Shown: positions 26,000 through 34,832, counted from the stretch's first letter. The stretch is DNA of 64,000 nucleotides from Pseudomonas sp. 10-1B (GCF_000935045.1 NZ_JYKS01000040.1:62001-126000), one strand, 5' to 3'. Notes: generated from the sequence alone by a model not told the origin. A program made the numbers and translations.

Positions 26000-27379
26000 T
26001 CAGGCTTTACGAGCGACGGATTTCGTACGCGGGGATGCTGCGGGTGCTTGCCCGCCAAGGGCGGCGGCTTGCTGCAGGTCGAGCTTGCTGGTCTCGGGGG
26101 CCAGCCACCAGGACGTCAGCGCGCCGAACAGCGAGATCAGGGCGGCAGCGAACATGGTGTTGGCCACGCCATAGCTGGCCAGGGAAATCGGTACCAGGTA
26201 GGTGCCCACGGCCGCGCCGATGCGCGACAGCGAAGTAGCCAGGCCTACCGCCGAGGCGCGGATTTCGGTGGGGAACAGTTCGTTGGGGTACACGTATTCC
26301 AGCACCTGGGCACCGCCGATCAGCACCGCGTAGGCGCCGAACAGCACCAGCACGGTGGTCGGCGAGGCTTCGGGGAACACGCCCAGCAGCACCAGCGACA
26401 GGCCTGACCAGAGGAAGCTGTGGATCAGCATCTTGCGCCGGCCCAGGCGGTTGATCAGCAGGGTCGCCAGCAGGCAGCCAAGGGTGAACAGGAAAGTGAT
26501 GGCGATCGAGCCGTAGGCGGCCCAGTCGCCGGTCAGCTTCAGCGCCTGCAGTACTTTGGGGGCGAAGGCGTAGATGGCGAACAGCGGTACGATCGCGCAG
26601 GTCCAGAACAGCGTGACGAAGGCCATGCGCTTGCCGTAGCCGGAGTGGAACAGCGACCACAGCGATACCTGTTTGCCGCTGCTTTGCTCGGGTAGGTCGG
26701 CAATCGAGTAATCGGCACCGTAGACCTTCTTGATCACTGCGTCGGCTTCCGCCGTGCGGCCTTTGCTCAGCAGCCAGCGCGGCGACTCCGGGGTACCGCT
26801 GCGGGCGATCAGGAACAGTGCGCCCGGCACCAGGGCACTGGCCAGCACCCAGCGCCAGCCGTCGTCACCACCGACGCGCAGCAGCAGTTCGCCCACCACG
26901 TAGGCCACGGCAGCGCCGGCAAACCACATTAGCACCATCGCCGCCAGCAGCGGCCCGCGCTGTTTGCGGGGCAGGAATTCGGCCAGCAGCGAAGTGGCGA
27001 TCGGGTAGTCGGCACCGACCGCGATGCCGATCAGCAGGCGCCAGGCGAACAGCGCCCAGGCCGACTCGACCCAGAACTGTGCCACCGAGAAACCGACGAT
27101 GGCGATCAGGTCGACCAGGTACAGCACCTTGCGCCCGTACTTGTCGGTGAACCAGCCGCCAAGAAAGCCGCCGAGGAACACACCGATCAACGCCGAGGCG
27201 GCGATCAGGCCTTCCCAGAAAGCAGTCAATTGCAAGGCGTTGGTGATCTGCAGCATGGCTACGCCGATGATGCTCAGCACATAGCCATCGAGGAACGGGC
27301 CGCCCGCGGAGTAGACGGTCAGCTTGCGGTGGAAGGCGTTAAGCGGAGCATCTTCGACAGAGCGCTTGGATGTGGTCAT
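26000..27379 (-). CDS. MFS transporter (sugar/metabolite:H+ symporter type)
   Basis: 459 residues with 12 predicted membrane segments. The loop 2-3 motif GGWFTDKYGRKVLYLVD and the linker DYPIATSLLAEFLPRKQRG are typical of the sugar porter/metabolite-H+ symporter branch, and the ESPRWLLSKGR motif follows segment 6. Start ATG 27379 with AAGAGGT about 8 bases upstream. It probably imports the substrate of the surrounding oxidative pathway. It is divergent from the GlpD-like gene across 297 bases (27380-27676), in which I see no other gene. Confidence 0.9.
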   Translation of the reverse strand: MTTSKRSVEDAPLNAFHRKLTVYSAGGPFLDGYVLSIIGVAMLQITNALQLTAFWEGLIAASALIGVFLGGFLGGWFTDKYGRKVLYLVDLIAIVGFSVAQFWVESAWALFAWRLLIGIAVGADYPIATSLLAEFLPRKQRGPLLAAMVLMWFAGAAVAYVVGELLLRVGGDDGWRWVLASALVPGALFLIARSGTPESPRWLLSKGRTAEADAVIKKVYGADYSIADLPEQSSGKQVSLWSLFHSGYGKRMAFVTLFWTCAIVPLFAIYAFAPKVLQALKLTGDWAAYGSIAITFLFTLGCLLATLLINRLGRRKMLIHSFLWSGLSLVLLGVFPEASPTTVLVLFGAYAVLIGGAQVLEYVYPNELFPTEIRASAVGLATSLSRIGAAVGTYLVPISLASYGVANTMFAAALISLFGALTSWWLAPETSKLDLQQAAALGGQAPAASPRTKSVARKA

Positions 27380-27676
27380 TCTACTTACCTCTTGTTGTTA
27401 TTCACGCGTCAGCGCCGCGGCACTATGGCACTGGCTTTGCGGGGCTCCATATAACGGCTGGGACGAGTCATGGGATGCGCTGGCGCGGTGTGCCGAGGGC
27501 TTATGCAAGTTGTCCTGGGTGTTCTAGAGGGGAGGCCGGGGCTTTTCTATCGTGGGCTGGCGGGCGAGGTACGCATGTTTGCCTCGCTGGCCTCTTCGCG
27601 GGTGAAGCCACCCCCGCAGGGCTGCCGCAGCTTCGAAGATCCTCCAGAACAAACACAAGAATCCGGAACCTGACTC

Positions 27677-29155
27677 ATGACCCGTCCCCCCTTGCAATCC
27701 CTCGACGGTGACCACTACGACGTGGTGGTCATCGGCGCCGGCGCGGTCGGCTGCGCCGCTGCCCGACAACTGGCGGCGCGCAACTTCCGCACCCTGCTGG
27801 TCGACCGTGGCGACATCGGTGCCGGCACCTCGTCGCGCTCCAGCCGCATGCTCTATTCAGGCCTGGGCTACCTGGCCGCGCGCTACCCGCTGTGGCAGAT
27901 CCCATTTCGCCCGTTCGACATGTGGCAGCGCCTGCGCTACACCCGCGAGGTGATGCGCTGCCGTGCCGAGCTGGTCAAGGACATGCCCGATCACCTGACC
28001 CGGCATCGCTTCCACTATCCGTTTCGCAAGGGCGACCGCTACCCGCCGTGGCTGGTAGACATGGGTTTCCGCCTGGTCGAGGCGCTCGGCGGCTGGAAGG
28101 TGCCGTTGGCTTACCGTCGCCAGTCGCCTCGGCAGGCGGCCGATGACAGCGCCATGGTCGCCGGCCTCGGCGGGCCGTTGCGTGGTGTGGGCGTGTTCGA
28201 GGAATACATGTATGCCTGGCCCGAGCGCATCTGCGTCGACACTGCGCTGGACGCACAATGGCGCGGCGCCACGGTGCGTACCTATACCCGTGTCAGCCAC
28301 CTGCAGCGCAGCGAAGGCCAGTGGCGGCTGACCCTGGACGAGCAGGCCCCCGAAGCCCTCGGCCAGGCGCACGTAACTGCCAAGGTGGTGATCAACGCTG
28401 CCGGGCCCTGGGTCGACCGCGTGGCGGGTGCCGCCGATCGTGGCCCGCGGGTACTCGGCATCAAGGGTGTCAACGTCATGGTGCGGTTGCCCGAGGCCTA
28501 CCGCGGTCAGGGCCTGGAGGCATTCTCCAGCAAGGGGGAACCGTACTATGTGTTCCCCTGGCGCGAGTTTCACTTCATCGGCCCGACCGAGTCGCATTTC
28601 ACCGACGACCCGGACACGGTGCGCGTCGAGGACGGCGAGATCGACTACATCCTCGCCGAGGCCAACCAGCTGTTCCCCGGACTGCAGCTGACCCGTGACG
28701 ACGTGCAGCATTGCTGGTGCGGCGTGCGCCCGACCTCTACCCTGGACGGGCGCAGCAGCTACCTGCCGGTGCGTTTGAGCGAGGCGGCCGGCAAGCCGGA
28801 CTTGCTGACCCTGACCGGCTCGACCATCATGCTCCATCGCCATGCGGCGCGGCTGATCGCGCGTGCTGTGGAGGTGCGACTGGGCAAGCGCGGCAAGGCG
28901 CCCAAGGGCATGATCGAGCGCGAGCGCATCGATCACGAGGACATTGCCCGTATCATTGGCCGCGAGCATGTGGTGAGGTTGGTGGACCTGGTGCGGCGGC
29001 GCTTGCCGTGTGGGCTGGACCCTGACCTGGGGCGCGAGCGGGTGGAGCAGTTGTCACAGTGTGCGGCCGCGGCAATGGGCTGGTCGGAGGCGCGGCGGCA
29101 GGAAGAGCTGAAACACTTCGAAGAGGACACTGCCCGGGTGTATCGGCAACTCTAG
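27677..29155 (+). CDS. GlpD-like FAD-dependent oxidoreductase
   Basis: 492 residues. The FAD motif YDVVVIGAGAVGCAAARQLA, then DRGDIGAGTSSRSSRMLYSGLGYL and the later GIKGVNVMVRLPE and YYVFPWREFHFIGPTE parts follow the order found in glycerol-3-phosphate dehydrogenase (GlpD) and related enzymes. GlpD proper needs the usual glycerol genes nearby, and none is present, so the substrate may be a different hydroxy compound or amine. It is a single gene with a REP pair after it. Confidence 0.85.
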   Translation: MTRPPLQSLDGDHYDVVVIGAGAVGCAAARQLAARNFRTLLVDRGDIGAGTSSRSSRMLYSGLGYLAARYPLWQIPFRPFDMWQRLRYTREVMRCRAELVKDMPDHLTRHRFHYPFRKGDRYPPWLVDMGFRLVEALGGWKVPLAYRRQSPRQAADDSAMVAGLGGPLRGVGVFEEYMYAWPERICVDTALDAQWRGATVRTYTRVSHLQRSEGQWRLTLDEQAPEALGQAHVTAKVVINAAGPWVDRVAGAADRGPRVLGIKGVNVMVRLPEAYRGQGLEAFSSKGEPYYVFPWREFHFIGPTESHFTDDPDTVRVEDGEIDYILAEANQLFPGLQLTRDDVQHCWCGVRPTSTLDGRSSYLPVRLSEAAGKPDLLTLTGSTIMLHRHAARLIARAVEVRLGKRGKAPKGMIERERIDHEDIARIIGREHVVRLVDLVRRRLPCGLDPDLGRERVEQLSQCAAAAMGWSEARRQEELKHFEEDTARVYRQL

Positions 29156-29160
29156 AACTA

Positions 29161-29230
29161 CTGGCTTGCCCGCGAAGCAGGCGCCGGCACCGGCTTCGCC
29201 GGTGTTCGCGGGCAAGCCCGCCGCTACAAG
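29161..29230. repeat. REP pair, inverted, short (type B)
   Basis: ggcttgcccgcgaag at about 29163-29177 and its complement cttcgccggtgttcgcgggc... ending near 29225, flanking a gcaccggcttcgccggtg hairpin. It separates the convergent GlpD-like and ProC-like genes. Confidence 0.8.
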
Positions 29231-29288
29231 GGCCTGCTAAACCAGTGAGTCAGAGTTTGTGCAATGACAGCGGGCTACCGGGAGAGTG

Positions 29289-30071
29289 CTACCGGTCAGG
29301 CAACGTTGCCCGGGTCAGCAAGGCATCCAGCACCACTTCACAAGCCGCCCCCCAGGTGGCACTCACCGGTTGATGCATCAACACCGCCAGCCCATCGGCG
29401 GTAAACGTGCCCGGGGTGGCAATGGCCTGCCCCAGGGCCTTGAGCGTGTATTCCGGCTGCTGTCCGGCGCTGGCCACGCAGTCCTGTAGATTGCCCAGCA
29501 CCAGCGCACGTGCTTCTGCCGCCGGCAGGCCTTTGTCCATCAGCCATTGCTGCAGGTCGTGCAGCAGGAAGTAGAACCAGCCGTTCATGCACGCTGCCAC
29601 CGTGGCCAGTTCGAACTCAGGTTCGCCCTGCAGGACCACCAGCTTACCCAGCGGCCCAAGGTACTGTTTAGCCAGCGCATCGGGCGGGCAGACCACCACC
29701 GTGGATTGGTTGTATTGCGCAGCGTACGACAGCATCGCGCGCACGCAGAGGGCGCCGGGGAAGGCGCTCGCCAGTTGGCCAAGGCTGATCCCAGCGGCCA
29801 GCGATACCAGGCGCTGGCCGGGGCGCAGGCGTACTTCGTCTGCCAGTTCGCCCAGCGAGTGCGGGCGTACGCCGAGAATCACCAGTTCGGCCTGATCGGC
29901 CACCGCCTGGTTGCTCGCCAGTACTTCGCAACCCTGCTCATGGGCCAGCATGGCGGCCCGTTGCGCATTGCGCGGTGAAAGCAGGATGGGGCCATCGAAA
30001 CCACTGCGGCGCAGGCCGATGACCACTTTTTCGGTCAGCTCGCCCACCCCGAGAATACCCAGGCTATGCAT
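29289..30071 (-). CDS. Pyrroline-5-carboxylate reductase family protein (ProC-like)
   Basis: 260 residues. The Rossmann motif SLGILGVGELTEKVVIGLRRSG is at the N-terminus and the substrate-facing ILGVRPHSLGELADEVR and SLAAGISLGQLASAF follow, as in ProC. The C-terminal helical domain is less conserved (VAACMNGWFYFLLHDLQQWL), so it may reduce a cyclic imine other than P5C, or act with the next-door oxidase. It lies 12 bases after the FAD oxidase gene. Confidence 0.82.
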   Translation of the reverse strand: MHSLGILGVGELTEKVVIGLRRSGFDGPILLSPRNAQRAAMLAHEQGCEVLASNQAVADQAELVILGVRPHSLGELADEVRLRPGQRLVSLAAGISLGQLASAFPGALCVRAMLSYAAQYNQSTVVVCPPDALAKQYLGPLGKLVVLQGEPEFELATVAACMNGWFYFLLHDLQQWLMDKGLPAAEARALVLGNLQDCVASAGQQPEYTLKALGQAIATPGTFTADGLAVLMHQPVSATWGAACEVVLDALLTRATLPDR

Positions 30072-30083
30072 GTTGCCTCCTTG

Positions 30084-31403
30084 TCAGCTTTCCAGGCCGG
30101 CGCGGCGCTGGCCCCAGTGCAGGTTGAGGTTGACGCCCACGCTCAGCAGTGGCTCTGGCGGGTTGCGGTTGGGGCCGGCCGAACCGAGCAGGAAGTCGAT
30201 CAGTTCGTCGCGCTCACCGCTCAGCCAGTCGGCCAGCAAGGTGCCGGTGGCGGTGCCACGGGTTATGCCCAGGCCATTGCAGCACAGTGCCGCATGCACG
30301 TTGGGGGCGAGGGTGCCGAAGTGCGAGAGGTGGTTGCGTGACAGGCACATCGAGCCACCCCAGGTGTACTCGAACGGCAGGCCCGAGAGCATCGGAAAGC
30401 GCCGCTCGAACGATTCACGGTGTTGGCGCCCGGCGCGGGCAATGTGGCGTGGGTTGGCGCGGCCGTCGGCATTGAAGCTGAAGCTGTTGCGCACCAGCAG
30501 GCGCTGGTCCGGGGTACGGCGCAGGGTGCTGCCGAACGGATCGGCGGGGATGATGCCCCACGTGCTCTTGCCGCCCAGGCGCGCCTGTTCTTCCTCGGTC
30601 AGCGGGCGGGTCATGCTGGCGTAGGTGAAAATCGGCAGCAAACGGCCGGGCAGGAAGCCGAAGTGCGAGGCGAAGGCGTTGTTGGTCAGCAGCAACTGGT
30701 CGCCGATGATCTCGCCATTGGCATGCTTGAGGGTGATACGCCGGCCCTGCTCGATATGGGTGATGGTGGTGCGTTCGTGCAGGGTCACGTTGGTCGGCAG
30801 GCTTTCGGCCAGGCCCTTGGCCAGGGCGGCCGGTTGCAGCAACTGGGTGCCCGGGGTGTACAGCGCCTTGCGATAGAACGCGGTGCCGAAGTGCTCGGGC
30901 AGGTCGCGGGCGTCGATCATCTGGTAGGGCTGGCCGAGTTTTTCCAGGCCGCTGCGGTAGGCTTCGAGCACGGCCAGGCCCTTGTCTTCGACTGCCGCCT
31001 GGTACTTGCCGTCCGGGCGGATCTGGCAGTCGATGCCGTGCTGGTTGATCAGCCCGCGCAGGATCGCCTGCGCGCGCAGGTTGAGCTTGAGGTTCATCCG
31101 CGCGGTGGGCAGGTCACCGATGTAGTCGGCGGCACCGATGTCGTGGGGCAGGTCGATGGCAAAGCCGGAGTTGCGCCCCGAGGCGCCGAAGCCGACTTCC
31201 TGGGCATCGACCAGGATCACCTCGTCGTCAGGGTGGTGCAGCGCCAGTTGCCGCGCGGCGGCCAGGCCGGTGAAGCCCGCGCCGAGCACCACCCAGCGCG
31301 CCTCGCTCCGCCCCCGGTGCGCAGCGCGTGGCTGGCGCTTGGGGCTGAGGTGGAACCAGCCGCAACCGTTGTCGTCCGCGGGGGTAGAGGTGTTTCTGTA
31401 CAT
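30084..31403 (-). CDS. FAD-dependent oxidoreductase (DAO/PuuB-like)
   Basis: 439 residues. The FAD motif RWVVLGAGFTGLAAARQLA starts about residue 35, followed by VGFGASGRNSGFAIDLPHD; the C-terminal contact is AALCCNGLGITRGTATG. It is a second member of the DAO/PuuB branch in this block (the other is at 22396). It forms a two-gene operon with the ProC-like reductase, a pairing in which an oxidase makes an imine and a reductase removes or recycles it (inference). Confidence 0.86.
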   Translation of the reverse strand: MYRNTSTPADDNGCGWFHLSPKRQPRAAHRGRSEARWVVLGAGFTGLAAARQLALHHPDDEVILVDAQEVGFGASGRNSGFAIDLPHDIGAADYIGDLPTARMNLKLNLRAQAILRGLINQHGIDCQIRPDGKYQAAVEDKGLAVLEAYRSGLEKLGQPYQMIDARDLPEHFGTAFYRKALYTPGTQLLQPAALAKGLAESLPTNVTLHERTTITHIEQGRRITLKHANGEIIGDQLLLTNNAFASHFGFLPGRLLPIFTYASMTRPLTEEEQARLGGKSTWGIIPADPFGSTLRRTPDQRLLVRNSFSFNADGRANPRHIARAGRQHRESFERRFPMLSGLPFEYTWGGSMCLSRNHLSHFGTLAPNVHAALCCNGLGITRGTATGTLLADWLSGERDELIDFLLGSAGPNRNPPEPLLSVGVNLNLHWGQRRAGLES

Positions 31404-31565
31404 GGGATTTTATCCGTGTTGTTTTCTCCACTATGGCATTGGGGGACGTGCGGGGACTATGACGGGAGGGACGGGGAATGGGATGTTCGGGCTGGGGGCA
31501 TTGAGCGGGGCGAGCTGGGGGGCATCGGGCTGATGGGCCAATCGTCGGCAAGCCTCGCAGGGATC

Positions 31566-31635
31566 GCATCAGGGCTGATAGGTGTTTGCCACAAGATATG
31601 CAGCGCCTGTGGCGAGCACCTGGCAACCCTGATGC
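31566..31635. repeat. Long-hairpin repeat, copy 2 (complete)
   Basis: 70-base nested dyad: outer arms GCATCAGGG / CCCTGATGC (9 bp), 5-base internal loops, AGGTG / CACCT (5 bp), 3-base internal loops, GCCACA / TGTGGC (6 bp), and a 14-base loop containing agatatgcagc. It lies upstream of the FAD oxidase gene and directly before a REP unit. Confidence 0.8.
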
Positions 31636-31638
31636 CAT

Positions 31639-31680
31639 CCCTGTGGGAGCGGGCAAGCCCGCGAAGAGGCCGGTACCGGC
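31639..31680. repeat. Single REP unit (type B)
   Basis: ctgtgggagcgggcaagccc followed by gcgaagaggccggtaccggc; unpaired. It abuts the long-hairpin repeat and the 3' end of sfnR. Confidence 0.8.
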
Positions 31681-31690
31681 AATACAACCC

Positions 31691-32791
31691 TCAGATCGAC
31701 AACCGCACCACACGGTTATCCAATGCCGGCTGTTGCTGCCCGCGCCGCTTGTTCACCACCAACTCCCCGATCGCAATCAGCCGTGTGCGTGTGATGTTGC
31801 GCGACAACCCCAGCAACTGCGCGGTATGCACCTGGTTGTAGTGGCAAAACCGATAGGCCGACCGCAGCAGGGCATTTTCCACTTTCTCGTAAAGGTCTTC
31901 CGACTGTTCCTCGTACAAACGGCTGAACGCCCGCTGCAGCAGGTCCTCCACGCCATTGCCTGCCGGCTCTTCCTCTTGCCGCTCGATGCGCAGGTTGGAC
32001 AAACGCAGGTCCTGCGCCTGAATCGTGCCGTCGCCGCAGGTCAGCAAACTGTGGTGAATCACGTTTTCCAGTTCGCGGATATTGCCTGGCCAGCTGTACT
32101 CCACCAGCTTGGCCTGGGCCTTGGGGCTAAGTTCCACCGGCCCGTAGCCCAGCCGGTCGCTGTAGCTGCGGATGAAATGCCTAGCCAGTGGCAGGATGTC
32201 ACCCGGGCGCTCGCGCAGCGGGTGCAACTGCAGGGTCACCACGTTCAGCCGGTAGTACAAGTCTTCACGGAAGTGCCCGGCGTTGATGGCCTTTTCCAGC
32301 TGCACGTTGGTCGCCGCCAGTACCCGCACGTTGATCGGGATGCTCTTGCGCGACCCGAGCCGCACCACCTCGCGCTCTTGCAGCACACGCAGCAGCTTGA
32401 CTTGGATCGGCAACGGCAGGTCGCCGATTTCGTCAAGGAACAGCGTGCCGCCGTTGGCTTCTTCGAACCAGCCGGCCTTGGCCGCCAGGGCGCCGGTGAA
32501 GGCGCCTTTTTCATGGCCGAACAGTTCGGCTTCGACCAGCGACTCGGAGAACGCGCCACAGTTGACCGCGACGAATGGGCCGTTGCGCCGGCCGCTGAGG
32601 TTGTGGATGTGGCGTGCGACCAGCTCCTTGCCCGTGCCGGTTTCGCCGATGATCAGGACGCTGGCCTCGCTGGGGGCGACCTGTTGCAGGTGGGCGAGCA
32701 GCGCCTGCGACCTGGGGTCTTCGAAGACCTGTGCGGTCGCCCTGATCGAGGTAGCCAGTGTCGGTGACGGGGGGAGGGTCAGCAGTTGCAT
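31691..32791 (-). CDS. sfnR: SfnR, sigma-54-dependent transcriptional activator
   Basis: 366 residues: a central AAA+ sigma-54 activator domain with Walker A GETGTGKE, the sigma-54 contact loop GAFTGA (in HEKGAFTGALAAKAG), Walker B GGTLFLDEIGD and the arginine finger region REDLYYRLNV, then a C-terminal Fis-type helix-turn-helix (VHTAQLLGLSRNITRTRLI). There is no receiver or sensor domain, as in SfnR, the activator of dimethyl-sulfone sulfur use in P. putida. ATG at 32791 (GAGG seven bases upstream, overlapping the sfnC stop) is preferred to TTG 32797. It is last in sfnECR. Confidence 0.9.
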   Translation of the reverse strand: MQLLTLPPSPTLATSIRATAQVFEDPRSQALLAHLQQVAPSEASVLIIGETGTGKELVARHIHNLSGRRNGPFVAVNCGAFSESLVEAELFGHEKGAFTGALAAKAGWFEEANGGTLFLDEIGDLPLPIQVKLLRVLQEREVVRLGSRKSIPINVRVLAATNVQLEKAINAGHFREDLYYRLNVVTLQLHPLRERPGDILPLARHFIRSYSDRLGYGPVELSPKAQAKLVEYSWPGNIRELENVIHHSLLTCGDGTIQAQDLRLSNLRIERQEEEPAGNGVEDLLQRAFSRLYEEQSEDLYEKVENALLRSAYRFCHYNQVHTAQLLGLSRNITRTRLIAIGELVVNKRRGQQQPALDNRVVRLSI

Positions 32792-32800
32792 GGGCAATCC

Positions 32801-33988
32801 TCAGGAATAGAAGGATGGGGCAGGGCGCTTGTCGTTGAGGGCCCACTCGCCGAGTTCGTGGATGCGGTAGTCCACCGGGTCGTGCAGGGTTTGCGTGCGC
32901 AGGTTGCGCCAGTGGCGGTCGAAGCGCAGCGAGGCGTGGGTGGCGCGGGCACCGGTGACTTCGAACAGCCGGTTGCAGATGTCCAGGCCGTGGCGGCTGG
33001 CGGCGACCTTGGCGATGCCGATGGCCAGGGCCAGGTCGCCGCGTTCTTCAGCGGTGAGGGCATGTTCCTTGGCCCAGGCGGCATCCAGTTGGCGCGCGGC
33101 GCGTTCGATCAGCAGGCGCACGCTTTCCAGGCCGACCCAGAACTCGCCGTAATGGCGCAGCACATAAGGGTCTTCGGCGCTGCTGGCGGCGCTGGAGCGG
33201 AACCACGGCCGGCTTTCCTTGAGGGTGTACTGGCGAGCTTCGTCGAAGGCGCCCTCGGCGATACCGAGGAACAGGTTGGCGAAATGCAGTTGGGCAATCA
33301 GCGGGCGCAGGGCCGCGAACGGGGTGCTCAAGGGGCCTGGGTCGAGCAGCAGTTCGTTGTGTTCGACCCGTACTCGCTCGAAGGTGGCGCTGCCGCTGTC
33401 GGTCTGGCGCTGGCCGATGTTGTTCCAGTCGCTGTGCAGGCTGATGCCGGTGCGGCCACTGGGGATCGCGGCGATCAGCAACTTGCCGCCGGCACGTTCG
33501 TCCACCGCCGAGGCAATCAGCATTTCCGAGTCGCTGGCGCCGGAGCAGAAGCTTTTCTTGCCGGAGAATTCGCACCAGCCATCGAAGTGCTTGACCACGG
33601 TGCGGGTGTCCAGCGGGTTCAGGGCATTGCCCCAGAACCACTGCTTGCGGGCGGTCTGCTCGAACCAGGGCTGCCACTGGTCCGGGCGCGAGAACAGGCG
33701 CACGGTGGCCAGCATCAAGTGGTGAAAGCCAAACACGTGGGCGATGGAGCTGTCGACCCGGGCGAACTCGCGCACCACCGCGAAGGTGTCGTGCCAGCTG
33801 GCGCCCTGGCCGCCGAAGGCTTGCGCAATGGTCAGCGACAGCAGGCCGCTGTCGCGCAAGGCATCGCGCTCGGCTTTCGGCGTACCACCGCGCTCGTCGC
33901 GTTCGACGGCGGTCTGGGCAAACTGCCCGGCCAGTTCGCGGGCGATGACCAGGGCCGGGCGCAGCGGCGTATTCACAGGTGCATTCAT
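32801..33988 (-). CDS. sfnC: SfnC, acyl-CoA-dehydrogenase-fold flavin monooxygenase-like protein
   Basis: 395 residues of the acyl-CoA dehydrogenase/DszC fold (QAFGGQGASWHDTFAVVREFARVDSSIAH; GKKSFCSGASDSE; DPYVLRHYGEFWVGLES). Proteins of this group use reduced flavin and oxygen on sulfur compounds. In the sfnECR operon described for P. putida DS1 the middle gene is this type, next to a flavin reductase. It starts 9 bases after sfnE, so flavin supply and use are coupled. The exact substrate is not proven; sulfone or sulfinate oxidation for sulfur supply is expected. Confidence 0.87.
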   Translation of the reverse strand: MNAPVNTPLRPALVIARELAGQFAQTAVERDERGGTPKAERDALRDSGLLSLTIAQAFGGQGASWHDTFAVVREFARVDSSIAHVFGFHHLMLATVRLFSRPDQWQPWFEQTARKQWFWGNALNPLDTRTVVKHFDGWCEFSGKKSFCSGASDSEMLIASAVDERAGGKLLIAAIPSGRTGISLHSDWNNIGQRQTDSGSATFERVRVEHNELLLDPGPLSTPFAALRPLIAQLHFANLFLGIAEGAFDEARQYTLKESRPWFRSSAASSAEDPYVLRHYGEFWVGLESVRLLIERAARQLDAAWAKEHALTAEERGDLALAIGIAKVAASRHGLDICNRLFEVTGARATHASLRFDRHWRNLRTQTLHDPVDYRIHELGEWALNDKRPAPSFYS

Positions 33989-33997
33989 GGCCGCTCC

Positions 33998-34558
33998 TCA
34001 GGCGCTTTGGCGCAGCGCGTGGTGGGCACCGAACAGTGGCACGGCACGCTCGGCGGCCAGGCGGATACGGGCGGCGAGGGCGTCGCTGGACACCCGGTAG
34101 TCGGCCATTTCCGCCTGGCTGGCGAACACGCCGATGGGCAGGGTCAGTGCCTGCAGGAAGCTGAACAGCGGGCGCAGCTGGTGGTCGAGCACCAGCGCAT
34201 GACGCTCGCTGCCGCCGGTGGCGGCGAGCAGTACAGGGGTGTCGACCAGGGCGTCCTGGCCGATCAAGTCGAACAGGTGCTTGAAGTGGCCGGTGAAGCT
34301 GCCGCGATACACGGGCGTGGTCACCACCAGCAGGTCGGCCTTTTCCACCAGGCGCAGTTGCTGTTCGACGGCCTCGGGCAGTTCGCTGCGCCACAGGGCG
34401 CTGCCCAGCGGGCGGGCGATCTCGCCCAGCTCGATCAGGTGCGGCTTGATGTGCAGGTGCTCGGCCAGCTCGGCGAGAATCGCCTCCGTCAGGGCCAGGG
34501 TGCGCGAAGGGCGGGAAGTGCCGCCGGACAGGGCTACGACGTTCAGTGGGGTGCTCAT
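33998..34558 (-). CDS. sfnE: SfnE, NAD(P)H-dependent FMN reductase
   Basis: 186 residues of the MsuE/SsuE-type flavodoxin-like FMN reductases: NVVALSGGTSRPSRTLALTE binds the FMN phosphate and VVTTPVYRGSFTGHFKHLFDL is the second conserved motif. It supplies FMNH2 to SfnC. Start at 34558 (MSTPLNVVALSGG) with GGAGACCTGCCC upstream; the longer frame is not supported. First gene of sfnECR; the ~300 bases upstream hold its promoter, where a CysB/sulfur-starvation control would be expected from the P. putida literature. Confidence 0.87.
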   Translation of the reverse strand: MSTPLNVVALSGGTSRPSRTLALTEAILAELAEHLHIKPHLIELGEIARPLGSALWRSELPEAVEQQLRLVEKADLLVVTTPVYRGSFTGHFKHLFDLIGQDALVDTPVLLAATGGSERHALVLDHQLRPLFSFLQALTLPIGVFASQAEMADYRVSSDALAARIRLAAERAVPLFGAHHALRQSA

Positions 34559-34770
34559 GGGCAGGTCTCCGGTTCGGGTTGAGCGGGACTTTGCTTGAGC
34601 AATCGTCATGCCTGGTTGTAATCTTCTATTAAATCAACATGTTAGCGATATTTTTATGTTCGCTGCTGTTGCCGTGCAGGCATTGTATGTTGATCAGGTG
34701 TTGCGCTGCGAACAGTTGGCCAAGTGTTGGCGGCTGTACAGTGAGGAGAGTTATAGAAGATTGTTGGATG

Positions 34771-34803
34771 AATAAAAAAGAATAAGAATTCATATTCTTA
34801 TTC
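34771..34803 (-). terminator. Probable rho-independent terminator after dctM
   Basis: Read on the minus strand: perfect 10-bp stem GAATAAGAAT/ATTCTTATTC with a 4-base loop (34780-34803) followed by TTTTTT. The stem is AT-rich, so it may be weak; it separates dctM from sfnE. Confidence 0.6.
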
Positions 34804-34815
34804 CTTTATGAGTTT

Positions 34816-34832
34816 GGGCCGCAAAGCGGCCC
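34816..34832. repeat. gggccgc-aaa-gcggccc hairpin
   Basis: Perfect 7-bp stem with a 3-base loop. The same hairpin (in the ttt form) precedes type A REP units at 13414 and 19863, but no REP unit follows here. No U-tract. Confidence 0.6.

Noticed and set aside
30420..31841. 473-codon plus-strand ORF ending in the hairpin repeat
   Set aside because: Antisense to the FAD oxidase, which has a full FAD motif and start.
32786..34582. 598-codon ORF antisense to sfnC/sfnE
   Set aside because: High-GC shadow; G/A/Q-rich without any family motif.
34610..34770. Sigma-54 -24/-12 promoter before sfnE
   Set aside because: No TGGCAC-N5-TTGC-like match was seen on the minus strand; a sigma-70/CysB promoter is more likely.
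34816..34832. Perfect GC hairpin as terminator of dctM
   Set aside because: No T-run follows on either strand; the same hairpin is part of REP clusters elsewhere.
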